Below are positions 44,487 to 56,036 of a DNA stretch of 64,000 bases, piece after piece. The notes under the pieces were generated by a model. The model made no database searches, had not been told where the DNA came from, and was given only the letters and a program-made list of their open reading frames with translations. A program made the translations under genes and the position numbers. The stretch spans positions 74,451,719 to 74,515,718 of the forward strand of contig CM074179.1 in the NCBI GenBank assembly GCA_037179385.1. Direction: 5' to 3'. Each line of letters begins with the position of its first letter. Within the stretch, counting starts at the first letter, position 1. The stretch comes from Holothuria scabra. Lineage: Eukaryota > Echinodermata > Holothuroidea > Aspidochirotida > Holothuriidae.

Positions 44487-45800
44487 ATGGAAAAATTGGT
44501 AAAATCCAGAGCCTCGTCGCGCGGCTGGGCTACACGGGAAGCCAACCAGCTAGAGGCCATGTTTGCATTAGACACATTAATGATTGACACACTCTCGTTG
44601 CAGATTGCAGAGTTTGACAAAAGACTCACTGCGTTAGACGAGGTGCACGCACGAGTCGAAGAATTAATAGAGGGTGATGACAAACTACAAGCTGACATTG
44701 GTGAGGTATATGACTTCAGATCTAAGTTAATGAGCGCAAAAATGAAGGCTGTAAACAAATTGGCCACTTTCTCTAAACCCGCTTCTAACGACAACGTTAG
44801 CGTTAATAGGCCTATGATGACCACCGATGCAGACCAAAACAGTGGTAACAGTAGTAACAGTGAAAGTGCTAACGCCAATATGAGTAGCGGCAATAACACT
44901 AACGTTAACCGCAGCACAGGGAGCCCAGGGAATGAATTTGTTTCCCGCCACACCAAACTACCACGATTGGAAATCAAAAAATCTGGTGGTGATATCATAC
45001 TGAATGGCAGACATTTTGGGATCAATTCAAGGCTGCAGTGGACAGTTCCACACTGCCAAAGGTCAACAAGTTTACCTACTTGAAAAATCTGTTGGAGGGT
45101 GAAGCTCTCAACTCAATTGTGGGACTTTCACTTACAGATAGCAATTATGACATTGCCCTACAGTCTCTGCAAGACCGGTTTGGAAGACCAGAGAGAATAA
45201 CTTTCTTGCACATCCAGGCATTATTGAATATGGACACAGGCTTAGATTTGCAGGCTCAGTCACCAACAGCCTCGGAGCTATGGAGCATCCGTGACAAGTT
45301 GAATGCACATGTAAGATCTTTGGAGGCACTAGGACTCGATGCAGAGAAGTATGGGGTGGTTTTGACACCACTTGTTCTGTCTCGTTTACCCAGTGAAATT
45401 AAGCTCGAAAGGGCGCGGTCAGGAACTGACAAGGAAGCAGATTTGGCTTACTTGCTGTATTTTTTGAAATCTGAAATTGCACGCCGTGAACGCTCAGAGG
45501 GGTTCTCGGATCATAATCTTGGTGGATTGCAACGACAGGGTACAGTCTCAGCTATGGCGGCATCAGCGGTTACGCATAAATCAAAGCAAGCTAGGTGTAT
45601 TTTCTGTGACAGAACCAATAATAAATCCAGGCAGTGTAGGAAATTTAATGGAGTGGGGCAAGAGGACACAATGACTGTGGTGAAAAAGTCACATGCATGC
45701 TTTAAGTGTTTTAGTACAAATCATTTTGCTTCAAAATGCTCCTTCAAATGTCGAAGGTGTGATGGTAGTCATCATGACAGCTTATGTACAGTGGTTGTCA
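44487..45800 (+). pseudogene. BEL/Pao Gag with zinc knuckles, frameshifted
   Basis: ATG at 44487 opens a frame with the N-terminal helical region typical of Pao Gag (ARVEELIEGDDKLQADIGEV), then an Asn/Ser-rich linker and PRLEIKKSGGDI. A one-base shift near 45005 moves the next part (WDQFKAAVDSSTLPKVNKFT, LEGEALNSIVGLSL) to the frame that runs to 46351. Zinc-binding motifs CIFCDRTNNKSRQCRKF and CFKCFSTNHFASKC, then CRRCDGSHHDSLC, follow at about 45595-45787. Gag forms the particle and binds element RNA. One frame lesion is visible in this copy. Confidence 0.9.
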
Positions 45801-46430
45801 TTGAAACAGCTAATTCCTCACCTTCACCTAATGCTGAGAATGTAAAGGCTGTAACAATCTCCCAATCAGACAAGGGCATTATCCACACTGTGTTGCAAAC
45901 AGCTAACGTGAAGGTTAAAAGTAACAATGGTGAATGTGGGTTGACTCTGATGTTTGATACAGGGTCTGATAACTCATACATATCTAATGGTGCTGTACAA
46001 AGGGTAAAACCTGATTGGTTAACTTCAAAATCACTAGCATATGCTGCATTTGAGGATGGTAAACCTTCAAGTAGTCAGCCCAGAAATGTTTACAAGGTCA
46101 ATATTGCAAATACGTTTGGTGGATGGGAGGAGATCAATTGCATACAGGTGAAATCCATATGTGCACCTATGGTGAGATCTCGAATACCCCAGGCCATTTT
46201 GAATTCAGTATCCCATCTTGAATTAGCGGATAGCTACAATGAAGATAGAGATATTAAGATTGCTATCCTAGTAGCCCTAGATTACTATTGGCAGTTAATG
46301 GGGAGTGGAATGCGTAACCTTCCGGGGGGGGGGGGTGGTTGCCCAAGATAGTGCCTTTGGTTGGGTCCTGTCAAGAAGGTGGAAGGCCCTACTGTTGGTA
46401 GTAACCACAGTAACAAGGTGAGTCATCGAT
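45801..46430 (+). pseudogene. BEL/Pao aspartic protease and linker, frameshifted at a G run
   Basis: LTLMFDTGSDNSYISNGAVQ holds the retropepsin-like DTGS motif in the DUF1758 position that follows Gag in BEL elements, about 45940-46000. The frame continues to DYYWQLMGSGM and then enters a 12-G run (46324-46335), after which the protein continues in another frame (VVAQDSAFGWVLSG). The homopolymer is the likely site of the frame change. The enzyme would cleave the polyprotein. Confidence 0.85.
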
Positions 46431-47590
46431 TGCTCTGCATATCAGACATACCCCATAGTACCATTGGGAAGTTTTGAGATTTAGAAGTGATTGGACTTAC
46501 TAACCCAAAGTATGATGAATCAATTGATTCAGCTTTGAAGTTATTTAATGATAACATTAGGCTAGTAGATGGAAGGTACGAGGTCAAATTACCTTGGTGA
46601 GAAGGAATGAAGGAGCAACTCCTCAACAACAAAGCCATAGCTCAGGTTAGGTTAAATGGTTTGCAGAGGAGGTGGGGTAAGGCTAAATTATTGCATGAAA
46701 GTTATGATGCAACCTTGTGTGAAATGGAAGGACTTGGTCAATGTCAAGGTCAATTACTGAGGTCAATGTTGAGGAAACTAGTAGTGATGATGTGGTTTAT
46801 TATCTCACCGTCCAGTGGTGAAGGAAGGTAGCCTCGCAACTAAAGTGAGGCCAGTGTTTGCTGCTTCAACTAAGGGTGTAAATGGGCTGTCTCTTAATGA
46901 CTGTTTGGAGACGGGGCCCTCACTTATCCCTGGACTTGTGGACATATTAATACGGTTCAGAAGATGGCAAATTTTGTTGTCCTCGGATATAACCAAAGCC
47001 TTTTTACAAATAAGGGTCCACAAGGATGACCAGGATGTACATAGGTTCCTGTGGCAGTTTCATGGTAAAGTCAGAACAATGAAGTTCGTAAGAGTTCCAT
47101 TTGGGAACAGTAGCAGTCCATTCTTGTTGAATGCGACCATACGTTACCATTTTTCTAAGTACCCGGCCTCACTTGCTGTTACAAAATTACAGGATAACCT
47201 CTTTGTAGATGATTGGCTCTCTGGAGCAGACCATTTTGAAGATGACATACTATTGTACAAACAGGCTAATGAAATAATGGTACAGGGGAAGTTTCAATTT
47301 GCATTATGGAACTCTAATGATGTTCGGGTTGCAGAGATGCTTTTTCATGAATTTGGTTCAAAACACTTAGAGCAAGAGAGTATGAAAATCCTCGGTCTGA
47401 AGTGGGTTAAAACCAGCGATAGTTTTGGGTTTGAAGTAGGGGATGTACCGGCAAGATTAATAGCTACCAAGCTGGTAGTTTTGGGTATTCATGCAGGGTT
47501 GTATGATCCATTAGGGTTCCTCACACTTTTTACCATGGCTATGAAAATTATTTTGCAAGATTGCAAGATATTTGGTTGCTTACCTTGGAT
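46431..47590 (+). pseudogene. BEL/Pao reverse transcriptase
   Basis: A pre-RT region with an internal stop near 46600, then VRPVFAASTKGVNGLSLNDC, GPSLIPGLVDILIRFR, LLSSDITKAFLQIRVHKDDQ (first catalytic Asp) and RVPFGNSSSPFLLNATIRYH. The active site is NLFVDDWLSGADH at about 47199-47240, with VDD in place of YxDD as usual for this superfamily. Then SMKILGLKWVKTSDSFGFEV. The frame is intact from 46815 to 47615. It copies element RNA into DNA in the cytoplasmic particle. Confidence 0.93.
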
Positions 47591-48440
47591 TGGGATGAGC
47601 CCACTCCGGATGTAATTCAGCAAAAGGTCATGAAGTGGGTCAGTGGACTAGATCTTATAAGGAATTGGCAAATTCCAAGGTGTTATACCTCTAAGACTCT
47701 GTGGTCAGAAATGAAAGGCATAGAAGTACATGGGTTTTCTGATGCCTCAGAAAGAGGTTACGGATCAGTGGTATATCTCCGTATCCCAGAATCTGACGGG
47801 TTCAAGGTTTCATTTGTTACAGCTAGGGCCAGTGTGGCCCCTGTTAAGAAGGTCTCACTTCCCAGGTTAGAACTCTTGGGTGCCCTTCTAGCTGCTAGGT
47901 TGGTAGTCTTTGTGAGGGATGCATTAAAATTGCAAAATGTAACATGTAGGGTATGGAAAGACTCTACTGTGGCTTCAAGGTGGATTCAAGGAGACCCTTC
48001 AAGGTGGAAAACCTTTGTAAGGAACAGGATCACTGAAATTCAGCAGTTAACTCCAAAGGAAAACTGGGCCCACTGTCCAGGAAAACAAAATCCGGCAGAC
48101 CGGTTAACTAGGGATATCCCAGCAAGAGAGTTGGTTTCATCCAAAATTTGGCTAAATGGTCCTGAATGGTTGTCTAAAGGTTTTAATCTGGCCAATTTTG
48201 AAATGTACCTGAAACCTGAAATGAAGGTAGCTATGCTGACGACAACAAATAGCAATCCAAAGGTTAGATTATTTGACATTCAAAGGTGGGGTACATTGGT
48301 GAAAGCAGTTAGGGTAACTGCATGGGTACTGAGATTCATTGGTAAACTGAAAGGCAAAAAGGTTTATTCTGAAGATTTGTCACATGATGAACTGGCCGAA
48401 GCTAGGCTATGTTTGACTCAACAGGAACAGGAAATGGCAT
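47591..48440 (+). CDS. BEL/Pao RNase H region
   Basis: The open frame 47561-48811 overlaps the RT frame by 55 bp in another phase, so a frameshift separates them. EVHGFSDASERGYGSVVYLR gives the first catalytic Asp, RLELLGALLAARLV the Glu, WKDSTVASRWIQGDPSRWKT the second Asp, and HCPGKQNPADRLTRD the last motif. This is the Pao-type RNase H that removes the RNA strand. Residues are intact in this copy. Confidence 0.9.
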
Positions 48441-49860
48441 TTGGGCAAGAGCTAAAAGTCCTCCCGTGTGGCAAGTCGGTTAATGGCTCTTCCCCCTTGT
48501 TCAAACTAAAACCCTTTGTAGGAGATGATGGTGTGCTAAGGGTTAGTGGTCGTCTACAACAATCACATCTTTCATATGATGAGAAACACCCTGTAATCTT
48601 GGACAAAGGTTATTTTGCAACATTGTTGATTAAATCATGTCATGTTAGATTACAACATGCAGGTGTAGACTCAGTGATGAATTGCATCAGAAATAATTAC
48701 TGGATAATTGGTGGTAGAAAGCTTGCTAAAGCTGTAAAGAGAGGTTGCATGTCTTGCCAACGGGTAGATGCTCAGGCTTGCAGCCAACCGGAGGCCCCCT
48801 CCCTGAATTGAGGGTGCACCAGGCCCCACCGTTCACAGTAACAGGTTTAGATTATGCAGATCCATTGTTTTGCATTGATTCCCCAAAAGTGAAATTCTAC
48901 ATTTTATTATTTACCTGCGCAGTGGTGAGAGCAGTCCATTTAAAATTGACGGAGTCACTGTCACAAGGGGATTGCATACTTGCATTTAGGCGGTTCACAG
49001 CGAGACGTGGATTGCCCACAGTACTTTATTCAGATAATGCTATGACATTTAAGGGTGTTGAAAGGGAATTTTTTACCCTTTTTGGAGAGGAGGGTCCAGT
49101 GTGGAAGTATATTTCCCCAAGATCTCCTTGGTGGGGAGGATGGTGGGAGCGTCTAGTTCGCTCTGTTAAGGGTGCCTTAAAGAAATCATTGGGATCTCGA
49201 TGTCTAACAAGGACTGAATTGGAAAATTCACTACAAGAAGTGGAGGCATGTGTGAATACAAGGCCACTGACTTCTGTTAGAGATGAAGTAGATAGTGCAA
49301 CTGCCTTAACACCATCTCATTTCTTAATTGGTAAAGTGTCAGGATTCCAAAGTAAAATATCAGAAAATGAAGTGGTAATAACCAGAGATGATCTCACTGA
49401 GAGAGAACTTGTAAGACAAAGAAGATTAGAGTTGTTCTGGGGGGTATGGAGTAAAGAGTATCCGAGAAACCTATCCCCCTCCATAAACAAATTCAGAAGT
49501 AAGGGCCAGGTTGGTCCAGGTTCCTTGGTTTTAATCAGAGAGGACAATGTGCCTAGGATGAAGTGACCCCTGGGACTAATAGTGAAGGAATTCCGTGGGA
49601 GGGATGGGTTAAGTAGAGCTTTTGAATTGAAGACAGCCAAGGGAAACTTGATACGGGTCATACAAAGATTGCATGATCTTGAACTAGAGAGTGGAAATTT
49701 TCATTCTCAACAACTCTCAGGAATGCAGCTCAAATTGTACCAAAGCTGCAGAGTAACACAAATATTAAAGAAGTGGCAGAGTGATAAAACCAGTTCAGAG
49801 GTTAGACTCGTAGAAATCGGTATTGGAAAGTTGAAATTGCAGTTTTGAATGCCTGTAGGT
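48441..49860 (+). pseudogene. BEL/Pao integrase
   Basis: The zinc-binding HHCC N-terminus reads HVRLQHAGVD ... CMSCQRVDAQ (48636-48775). A frameshift near 48800 leads into the catalytic core: FTVTGLDYADPLF (first Asp), GLPTVLYSDNAMTFKG (second Asp) and WWGGWWERLVRSVKGALKK (Glu). Then comes a C-terminal part, interrupted by a stop at 49564-49566, that continues to 49848 in another frame (FELKTAKGNLIRVIQRLHDL). It would insert the DNA copy with a 5-bp duplication. This copy is broken. Confidence 0.92.
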
Positions 49861-50111
49861 CTAGTGTTCATTTGTTTTACTTATGTTTAAAGTTCCATAT
49901 TGGAACGTTTACGGTTACATTTTAAGGCTATTCTCAAGTGTTTCAAGTAGAGTGCCTATTGTATTCACATGGTATTAGGTGTTTGTTAATGACGCTTGAA
50001 GATGATTATTGAGAACAAAAGCGTTTTACATTTACTGACAAGCAGAACTGCGTTAATGAAGAAGTGTTTCATCTGAGGAATTAAGAGCATGTTTGTTGAT
50101 ATCAATAATAT
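49861..50111 (+). other. 3' untranslated part of the BEL/Pao element
   Basis: No coding frame between the end of the integrase and the polypurine tract. Confidence 0.7.
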
Positions 50112-50128
50112 CAAGGTGGGGGGGGGGG
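50112..50128 (+). promoter_or_regulatory. Polypurine tract
   Basis: CAAGGTGGGGGGGGGGG directly before the 3' LTR. Its position and purine content fit the plus-strand primer. Confidence 0.8.
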
Positions 50129-50311
50129 TGTTACCGATTGGCGTTCCATACTGCGGGAAGTCACGTTTTGTTGCATGTGTGTATGATTGCACTGTGTGCA
50201 CGTGGATAAGTTGGAGAAATAAAGCGGTTGTTATCGAAGAAACAAGATATGTTTGTCAGGTCCCTTTTATCTTATCCGATATGACCAAGAGGGTACAGGA
50301 AGTCCCTAACA
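50129..50311 (+). mobile_element. 3' LTR of BEL/Pao retrotransposon
   Basis: A 183-bp repeat matching the 5' LTR, TG...CA ends, followed by the target duplication TGGTA at 50312-50316. The reading frames within it are not genes. Confidence 0.95.
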
Positions 50312-52321
50312 TGGTATATGAATGGAAATGTACATCTGAATGGTTTTCTGATCACATAGCTGAATGGAATGCAAATGGTTCGCGAATAGTTTTGGTATTT
50401 GCAAATGGTTCCAAGTGGTTCAAACTGGAAACCATTCACTGAATGGTGCATTATGTACATAAATGGAACATGTCCAGGTCAACATACATGTACATGATGC
50501 AAATGGTCAAGTTGTCTGTTGGTATAAGCCAACCTGTTGCAAATTCATTCGAAACTGGATATGTATCTCAATGAAACGAATTTACAACGAAATAGATTTG
50601 ATATATCTCCCACAATTTGTACAAGTACAATTAGGTGTAGACAGGAAGGTTAGAAACTTTGTAGCCTAAACCAGTTTAGATTCTTCTGTATGATATTGCC
50701 CGGATCATTTCCCCCCAGGCACATTTAATTTATAGGGACATAATTTTTGAGGGGCGGGTTACACTCATCAAATTTTGTGGGGCTTAAATAAATTGGGGAT
50801 TACAGTAAATCCATCCATAGCAACTCGGGTAGGTCACAAACCCCACCCCTGGATTTTCCTGAAAATTTTAGCTTCAGTTTTCCCTAACAGATATAAACCC
50901 CCTCCCCTAACTTGGAAAGGCTACACAGAGATAATGCACAGCACGGATATCAGCTGGAATAGGAAATTTTTCCTATCATTCCAATACCCTGTCCACGCCG
51001 ATACCTCTTGACTCCCTCCTCCACTCCAGTTTCTGGCACTTTCTTAGCCCGTATCCTCACCCCAACAACAAGTTTTTGTTGTTGTACTGCTTTGCAGCCT
51101 TGTGTCATCTGTAGCCCAGAGATACAACCTCCTACAGTAAATTATTGCACTCATTATTTCTTCTCTCCCTTTTCTTCATACAGAATTGCACTCCCCCTGC
51201 TTACCCCATCATGCATACCTTCGTTGCCTTTCAAGTTGCTTAACTGTTTGAATAACAGGATCAAAGCACAATGCAATGCTTGTTTGAATGGAGCTATTAC
51301 GTAATAGCTTCTCTGGCTCCATGGTGTGCATATGACACTGCACCATACAAAGCTTACAGCAGATGCTGTACACCCATGTGTACATCACATGTACAGTACA
51401 ACATAACATAATAGGTACAGCTTGTACAATGGTACCATACTGCAGAGCTACTTACAGTGGTGTGCAGGTGTCATGAACTCAAGAAACGTGAAGTGAAAGG
51501 GCAAGATTCCTTTCCTTGGAGGAGTTTTAGAAAATACTGAAGCACAGTAAGTAAAGATACATGTTTTTTTTTTTTTTTTTTTTTTTTTGTTAAAGTATTA
51601 CACCCGAGAGACCAATAAACAATTCACATATTTTAGTGAAAATTAAGAGCCAAAGACTGCATCATTGTATGGTTGCTGCACTGTGTTAACATTCAGCCCT
51701 AATGTTAGTAGCAGTTCCACAACGCTATTCGTAGTTGTATACTAAGACTAACGTTAATTTATAAAGCAGACCAATCCTTTTTTTTGGGGGGGCGACTTTT
51801 TATAGCCTACAAAGAAAAGAGGGACAAAGTTTCTATATGCTATTAATACACGTACAACCCTCTACAAAGAGAAACAAGCTTTTATTTAATCCAAGTTAAC
51901 CAAGTGAGAAGTTCACCAAATTAGGGTTTTGAAAAGCCATATTACTGGCCTAGGCCTAGTCATACTCATAAACAAAATAGGTGAGCCAAAATTATGGTAA
52001 AATTTATAGTTGGAGTAATTTTTTTTGGGGGGGGTGGTTATGAAGACTTTCTCTGCACTTTTGGGTGCTGACTCAAAAATAGCAGTAAGGAAAAAAGATT
52101 CCTTTTTGCATGTTTCCATCTTTTTCTATATGTACAGTTCTGTAGCATCGGGCCTAAATAGTAAACAGGTACACTATTTGTTGCAGGCCTATAGGCCTAT
52201 AATGATTTGTGTACGTTTGATAAATAATTAGTTTCAGAACTTGACAAAGTCTCCCTATGGCCTCTTGCAAAATTTCACTGCAGGTCTATACCACAGTCCC
52301 AAACAAAGAGAGACACTGTCT
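50312..52321. other. Interior of the TIR element, no gene recognised
   Basis: AATGGT-rich repeat to about 50450, then mixed sequence including a 23-base T run (51566-51588) and a G-rich stretch (52021-52036). Frames up to 117 codons have no family resemblance. Confidence 0.45.
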
Positions 52322-52572
52322 TTAATAAAGCAAAAGGAGTCAAACCGACTTGAAGTAGTGCAGTAGACTGTCCTGTTTCATGATTGGCTGTTTACGGTCA
52401 TGCGACAACATTGTTTCCCTTCAAATGTGAAATTTACTGCTTGTTTTACCCCGTATTTGCGATATTGACGTCAAAAATATGATGAAAGATACTTCGAAGA
52501 GAAATAAGAACAAAATTGTGATGCTTAGCTGCTGATTTAAAATAAGTTTGGGGGACTGCTATTGACCTTTAA
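52322..52572 (+). mobile_element. MITE, TTAA family (copy 2)
   Basis: 251 bp. 'agtgcagtagactgtcctgt', 'ttcaaatgtgaaatttactg' and 'tttgggggactgctattgac' match copies 1 and 3. The right terminal repeat is good and the left is eroded (TTAATAAAGCAAAAGG). It lies inside the large TIR element. Confidence 0.75.
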
Positions 52573-52787
52573 AACTTTAGTTTGATACAAGACAAAGCAC
52601 CTAGGAGGACAGGTGGTGTCAGGGTTTATTCTCCTATAACCGCAAGTCTCACTTTTTAAGGGACGAATATGACTGACAGAAGTATGAAATTTATTTCAAA
52701 TGTTTAGAACATTTTACCCTTTAAAACCAAGTAAGTTGTACAACTTTTTACATGCTTTTACAATTTTATTTTTCATTTCACAAACAG

Positions 52788-52850
52788 GATGACATGATAG
52801 TGAAACTGCCACCTGCACAGCTGATTGAGTTATTTGTCAGTGGGTCTTAG
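52788..52850 (+). CDS. Exon-like coding remnant, unrecognised
   Basis: It follows a pyrimidine-rich acceptor (atttttcatttcacaaacag). Twenty codons DDMIVKLPPAQLIELFVSGS and a stop. Codon use and the amphipathic pattern look coding. No family recognised. It sits in the host TIR element downstream of the BEL insertion, so it may be the last exon of a transposon protein or captured host sequence. Confidence 0.4.
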   Translation, partial: DDMIVKLPPAQLIELFVSGS

Positions 52851-53135
52851 ATACTTTTCATTTATGTCTGAACTGTTGTGTACCATTTACAGTAGCAGAG
52901 TCAAGCATAATCATTTTTAGCCATGGACTGAACAAGTTATCCTGCTATTGAACTGTGACACCAATGTACTGGTAACCCTTTTGGGTCCTGCTTCCTTTCA
53001 AATCGCGATTTTCTTGTCTGAATCTACAAAGCCTGTCATCTTTATCACATAATGTGAGCACTGTTTATTTTTGAATAATAACATATTATTCATGACATGT
53101 AGGCTACCTTTTGATGTTCTTGCTGTGGAGTGAGA

Positions 53136-53329
53136 ATGAGTCCTGACGTTGGAGAACTACAGAACAGTGTTGAAATAGATATTGTAAAGCAGTTACAGGA
53201 CAACAAATGAGAGGCATCTTTGAAGTGACCACAACACTCAAAAAGATATTTGCTGCAGATGGCTATGGACCAATACCAATTTACGAAGGAAATGCTGGTG
53301 TCCTAGTTTTTGTGCCTCGTTTAAAGTAA
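53136..53329 (+). pseudogene. Coding remnant, unrecognised, one frameshift
   Basis: From ATG at 53136: MSPDVGELQNSVEIDIVKQL, then within CAGGACAACAAATGA the frame changes by one base and continues MRGIFEVTTTLKKIFAADGY and GPIPIYEGNAGVLVFVPRLK to a stop at 53329. The second segment is strikingly protein-like (alternating strands and a helix). No known domain recognised. Together with 52788-52850 it could be the C-terminal part of a protein carried by the TIR element. It is not part of the BEL element. Confidence 0.42.
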
Positions 53330-54394
53330 TCTGATAAATTGAACGGTCTTGTTTAAACTGTCAGGATGAGGTAAGAAGAGTTGAATCCTTGGTGTTGAAT
53401 ATTTCCTTTACTCAGGAGTCAATAAGAGGATCGGACGAAGAATACATCCTTTGGATTTGGAAACAAAATTTTTCCCCTTAGTCACTTAGTGGACCTTTCA
53501 TCATCGTGTGCCGTGTGTGCAAACTCTAAAGGCATTGTGTTAAAACATCTCTTCACTTTTCAGCTTGGATAGCCATGAAAATATTTTTTCATGGACCAAA
53601 GTTACCAAACTTTGTTTTATTTGGGAAATGTGAGAAGACTGAAGCCTACTCTATGATTTTTCATGATATACATCTTACCACTGAAATTCCCATTATTTGA
53701 ACTGCAAATGTGAAATACATTGTGCTTACAGTATAAATTACTTGGTCGATCATTTTACTATTTTGACCAAACTTTGATTTTAATTTGAAAGCCAAAAATT
53801 TATTTCGTACCATGGAAAAACATTCTCTTGTTCTTCCTTGTCAAGAAAACCTACAGTATTACTTTTTAATTCCTGCAGTTTACTGTTACAAAGATGTACC
53901 CTACTTTTGAATTACAATGCTATTTTTTTTGTCTTTTCTGTGTTTGCATACAGAGTGCGTATTTCATGATTTCGGACACCATGAACTGGTTTTACATGTG
54001 TTTACTGTACGTTTGTTACAAACTTGCCAAGTATCAATTGACTTTTGAATTTGGAGTGAAGTTGTTCTCATATGGACTATTTATGTTGTTCTTCATTGAC
54101 CTTGTGAGTATCAGTGCCAAACTGCTACATGTAATATTCTTCAGTGGGTTGCCAGCTGCCTGATCTGTGTTATCCATCATTACTGTTCTGTAAGCTAAAC
54201 AGAATGCCATCAGGAGATAATAAACATACATCTGTTGCTATTATAGTTAAATTCTTATATTGTTTCAATTACTTTTGGTTGTACAGCAACTGCATAGTAT
54301 TTTCCATCTTGAACTTGCAAAAAGAAACCATTGGCAGACCATTTGCGGCTGGTTTCCCATTTAAATTAATTAAAATTATTGAGATGCATTTACA
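53330..54394. other. Interior of the TIR element, no gene recognised
   Basis: AT-rich. The frame 53894-54163 is hydrophobic and Cys-rich by composition only. Confidence 0.4.
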
Positions 54395-54604
54395 TGATCA
54401 ACCATTCACAAACCATTTGTGAATGGTTCCAGTCATTCCATTCAAAAACCATTTGCACGCCAGACCATTTGAAGACCATTTGCAAATGGAACCATCCAAG
54501 ACCATACAGGACTATTCAGGAGTGTCCAAAAACACAGTGTAAAAATACCATCCAGAACCATTCAGACCATCCGCGAATGGTTTCAAACGGAATTTAACCC
54601 TGGG

Positions 54605-55774
54605 CTATGACATGTAGTGAGTTGCAACGACCGCTAGCAAAATCTGACACTTTGTTTAAGGAAACGTAGTTAAAGCATTGCTATACAGTGCCAGAAGTGC
54701 CTAAAATGTGGAAGATGTTGTTCTTCCTAATAAACTGCTCATGTATCACATATCGGACACTTACACGGAAGGTACCAAGATGCTCCTGATGCTGATAGGC
54801 AGTTGAGGGTGGGAGGCCCAAACTAAATAGTTGGACAATTTTTCTCAACTTCAAAGGCCGTAATAGGAGGTTCAGGCAAAACGCCACGAGTTGATGGGTC
54901 CTGCCAAAGTGCCGCCACGTTATGGAGTCTAAAATAAAATATATGCTACCTTGATTTCTCACACTCATGTTTATACGCACATGTTTTAGGTGTCAGTTCG
55001 GGCACATTTTAAACATTGCAGTGTGGATGTACCAATTGGGGTATATCATTAATTGACTACGGAAAGCGGTGATGAACCCGATCTACATGCATTCCACGAT
55101 AATACACACACACATGCACAGCACATGGTATCTCCTATTGTGGCAGGTTGACAACATTGAACGTGTGGAAAAACCAAGATATTTTAAACTTACTGGGACG
55201 CATGAGTTGATATCCCAAATTTTCAAGTGCGTTTACACTTACCTTGAGAAAGAAATGCACGTGTCCCCGTTTTACACAAAAATCATACGTACGCCCTCAT
55301 TTAAACACACACGTAGGCAATTTTAAAGTCCGGTTATAAATCAAATGCCATTATGAAATGACATTTATTCCCTTTAACATTATTTCGAAGTTTTTTGTTT
55401 AAAGAGGCTCATTTAGTTAAAAGATAATTTAATGTAGGTGTTTTACGGTACTACTACATGAAAATGTTTTACTTAGCACGATTGGTCAAGTATCATATCC
55501 AATATTTACGGAAAAAGTTAAAATTCTGAATTATGTGGTGTCTTGACTTGTTACGATTTTGTGCATAATTTGTTAATGTGTCTGGTCACGAATTTTGAAA
55601 ACCGAATTGAGTCCCAAAGTACTCGCCCATAAAACAGTAATTTGTTTGACCACTTGTCATTGGTTTGTGAAGAAAACTTAACAGCTTCGCAAATTTGTTG
55701 AATTTCATGAAGCAACTCAACTTTAATGGAGAGTTAAACATATTTCAATTGACCATGTAGTATTTTCGGTTAGT
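54605..55774. other. Intergenic, no gene seen
   Basis: Frames up to 99 codons without family resemblance. Downstream of the subtilase 3' end. Confidence 0.45.
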
Positions 55775-55847
55775 ATTGGAAGTACCTGTCAGGTACTTCC
55801 AATAATTAGGCCTACGTGTTGCTTAGTGAGCAGCACGTAGGCCTAAT
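55775..55847. repeat. Two adjacent hairpins
   Basis: Hairpin 1: ATTGGAAGTACCT at 55775-55787, GTC loop, exact complement 55791-55803. Hairpin 2: ATTAGGCCTACGTG plus TTGC at 55805-55822, 7-base loop, complement 55830-55847 with one mismatch. Together they form a 73-bp cruciform-prone block ~190 bp beyond the subtilase stop codon. Confidence 0.95.
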
Positions 55848-55947
55848 GATCATTATCAAAGTCTTCTATTAAACTCCTTTAAACTCGCGTTTCTTTGCAA
55901 ACCAAATAATGGCTTTTCCCTTTCCCGTCTCTTGAGAAATCATAACT

Positions 55948-55953
55948 TTTATT
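55948..55953 (-). promoter_or_regulatory. Candidate polyadenylation signal of the subtilase gene
   Basis: AATAAA on the minus strand about 84 bases after the stop codon at 56037. Confidence 0.5.
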
Positions 55954-56036
55954 ATTTACGCATTCGGGAAAATATAATAATTGAATCACGCCACGTTTAA
56001 TACACGAATATACTTTCTATGACAACTCACCTTGTT

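Larger units (their letters stand above)
44144..54604. mobile_element. Large TIR element with AATGGT-rich ends, interrupted by a BEL/Pao element
   Basis: Left end 44144-44175 (CCCAGGGTTAAATTCCATTA then GAAACCATTCGG) and right end 54573-54604 (inverted CCCAGGGTTAAATTCCGTTT then GAAACCATTCGCGG) match with about two mismatches in 30. Next to the left end, and again right of the LTR element (50312-50450), are AATGGTTC-type degenerate repeats. Next to the right end (54395-54590) they run inverted (ACCATT). Without the 6.07-kb LTR element the host element is ~4.4 kb. No clear target duplication flanks it. No recognised transposase, but unexplained coding remnants lie at 52788-53329. Confidence 0.65.

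Noticed and set aside
44384..45025. 213-codon minus-strand ORF
   Set aside because: Antisense shadow of the BEL Gag frame. No family resemblance.
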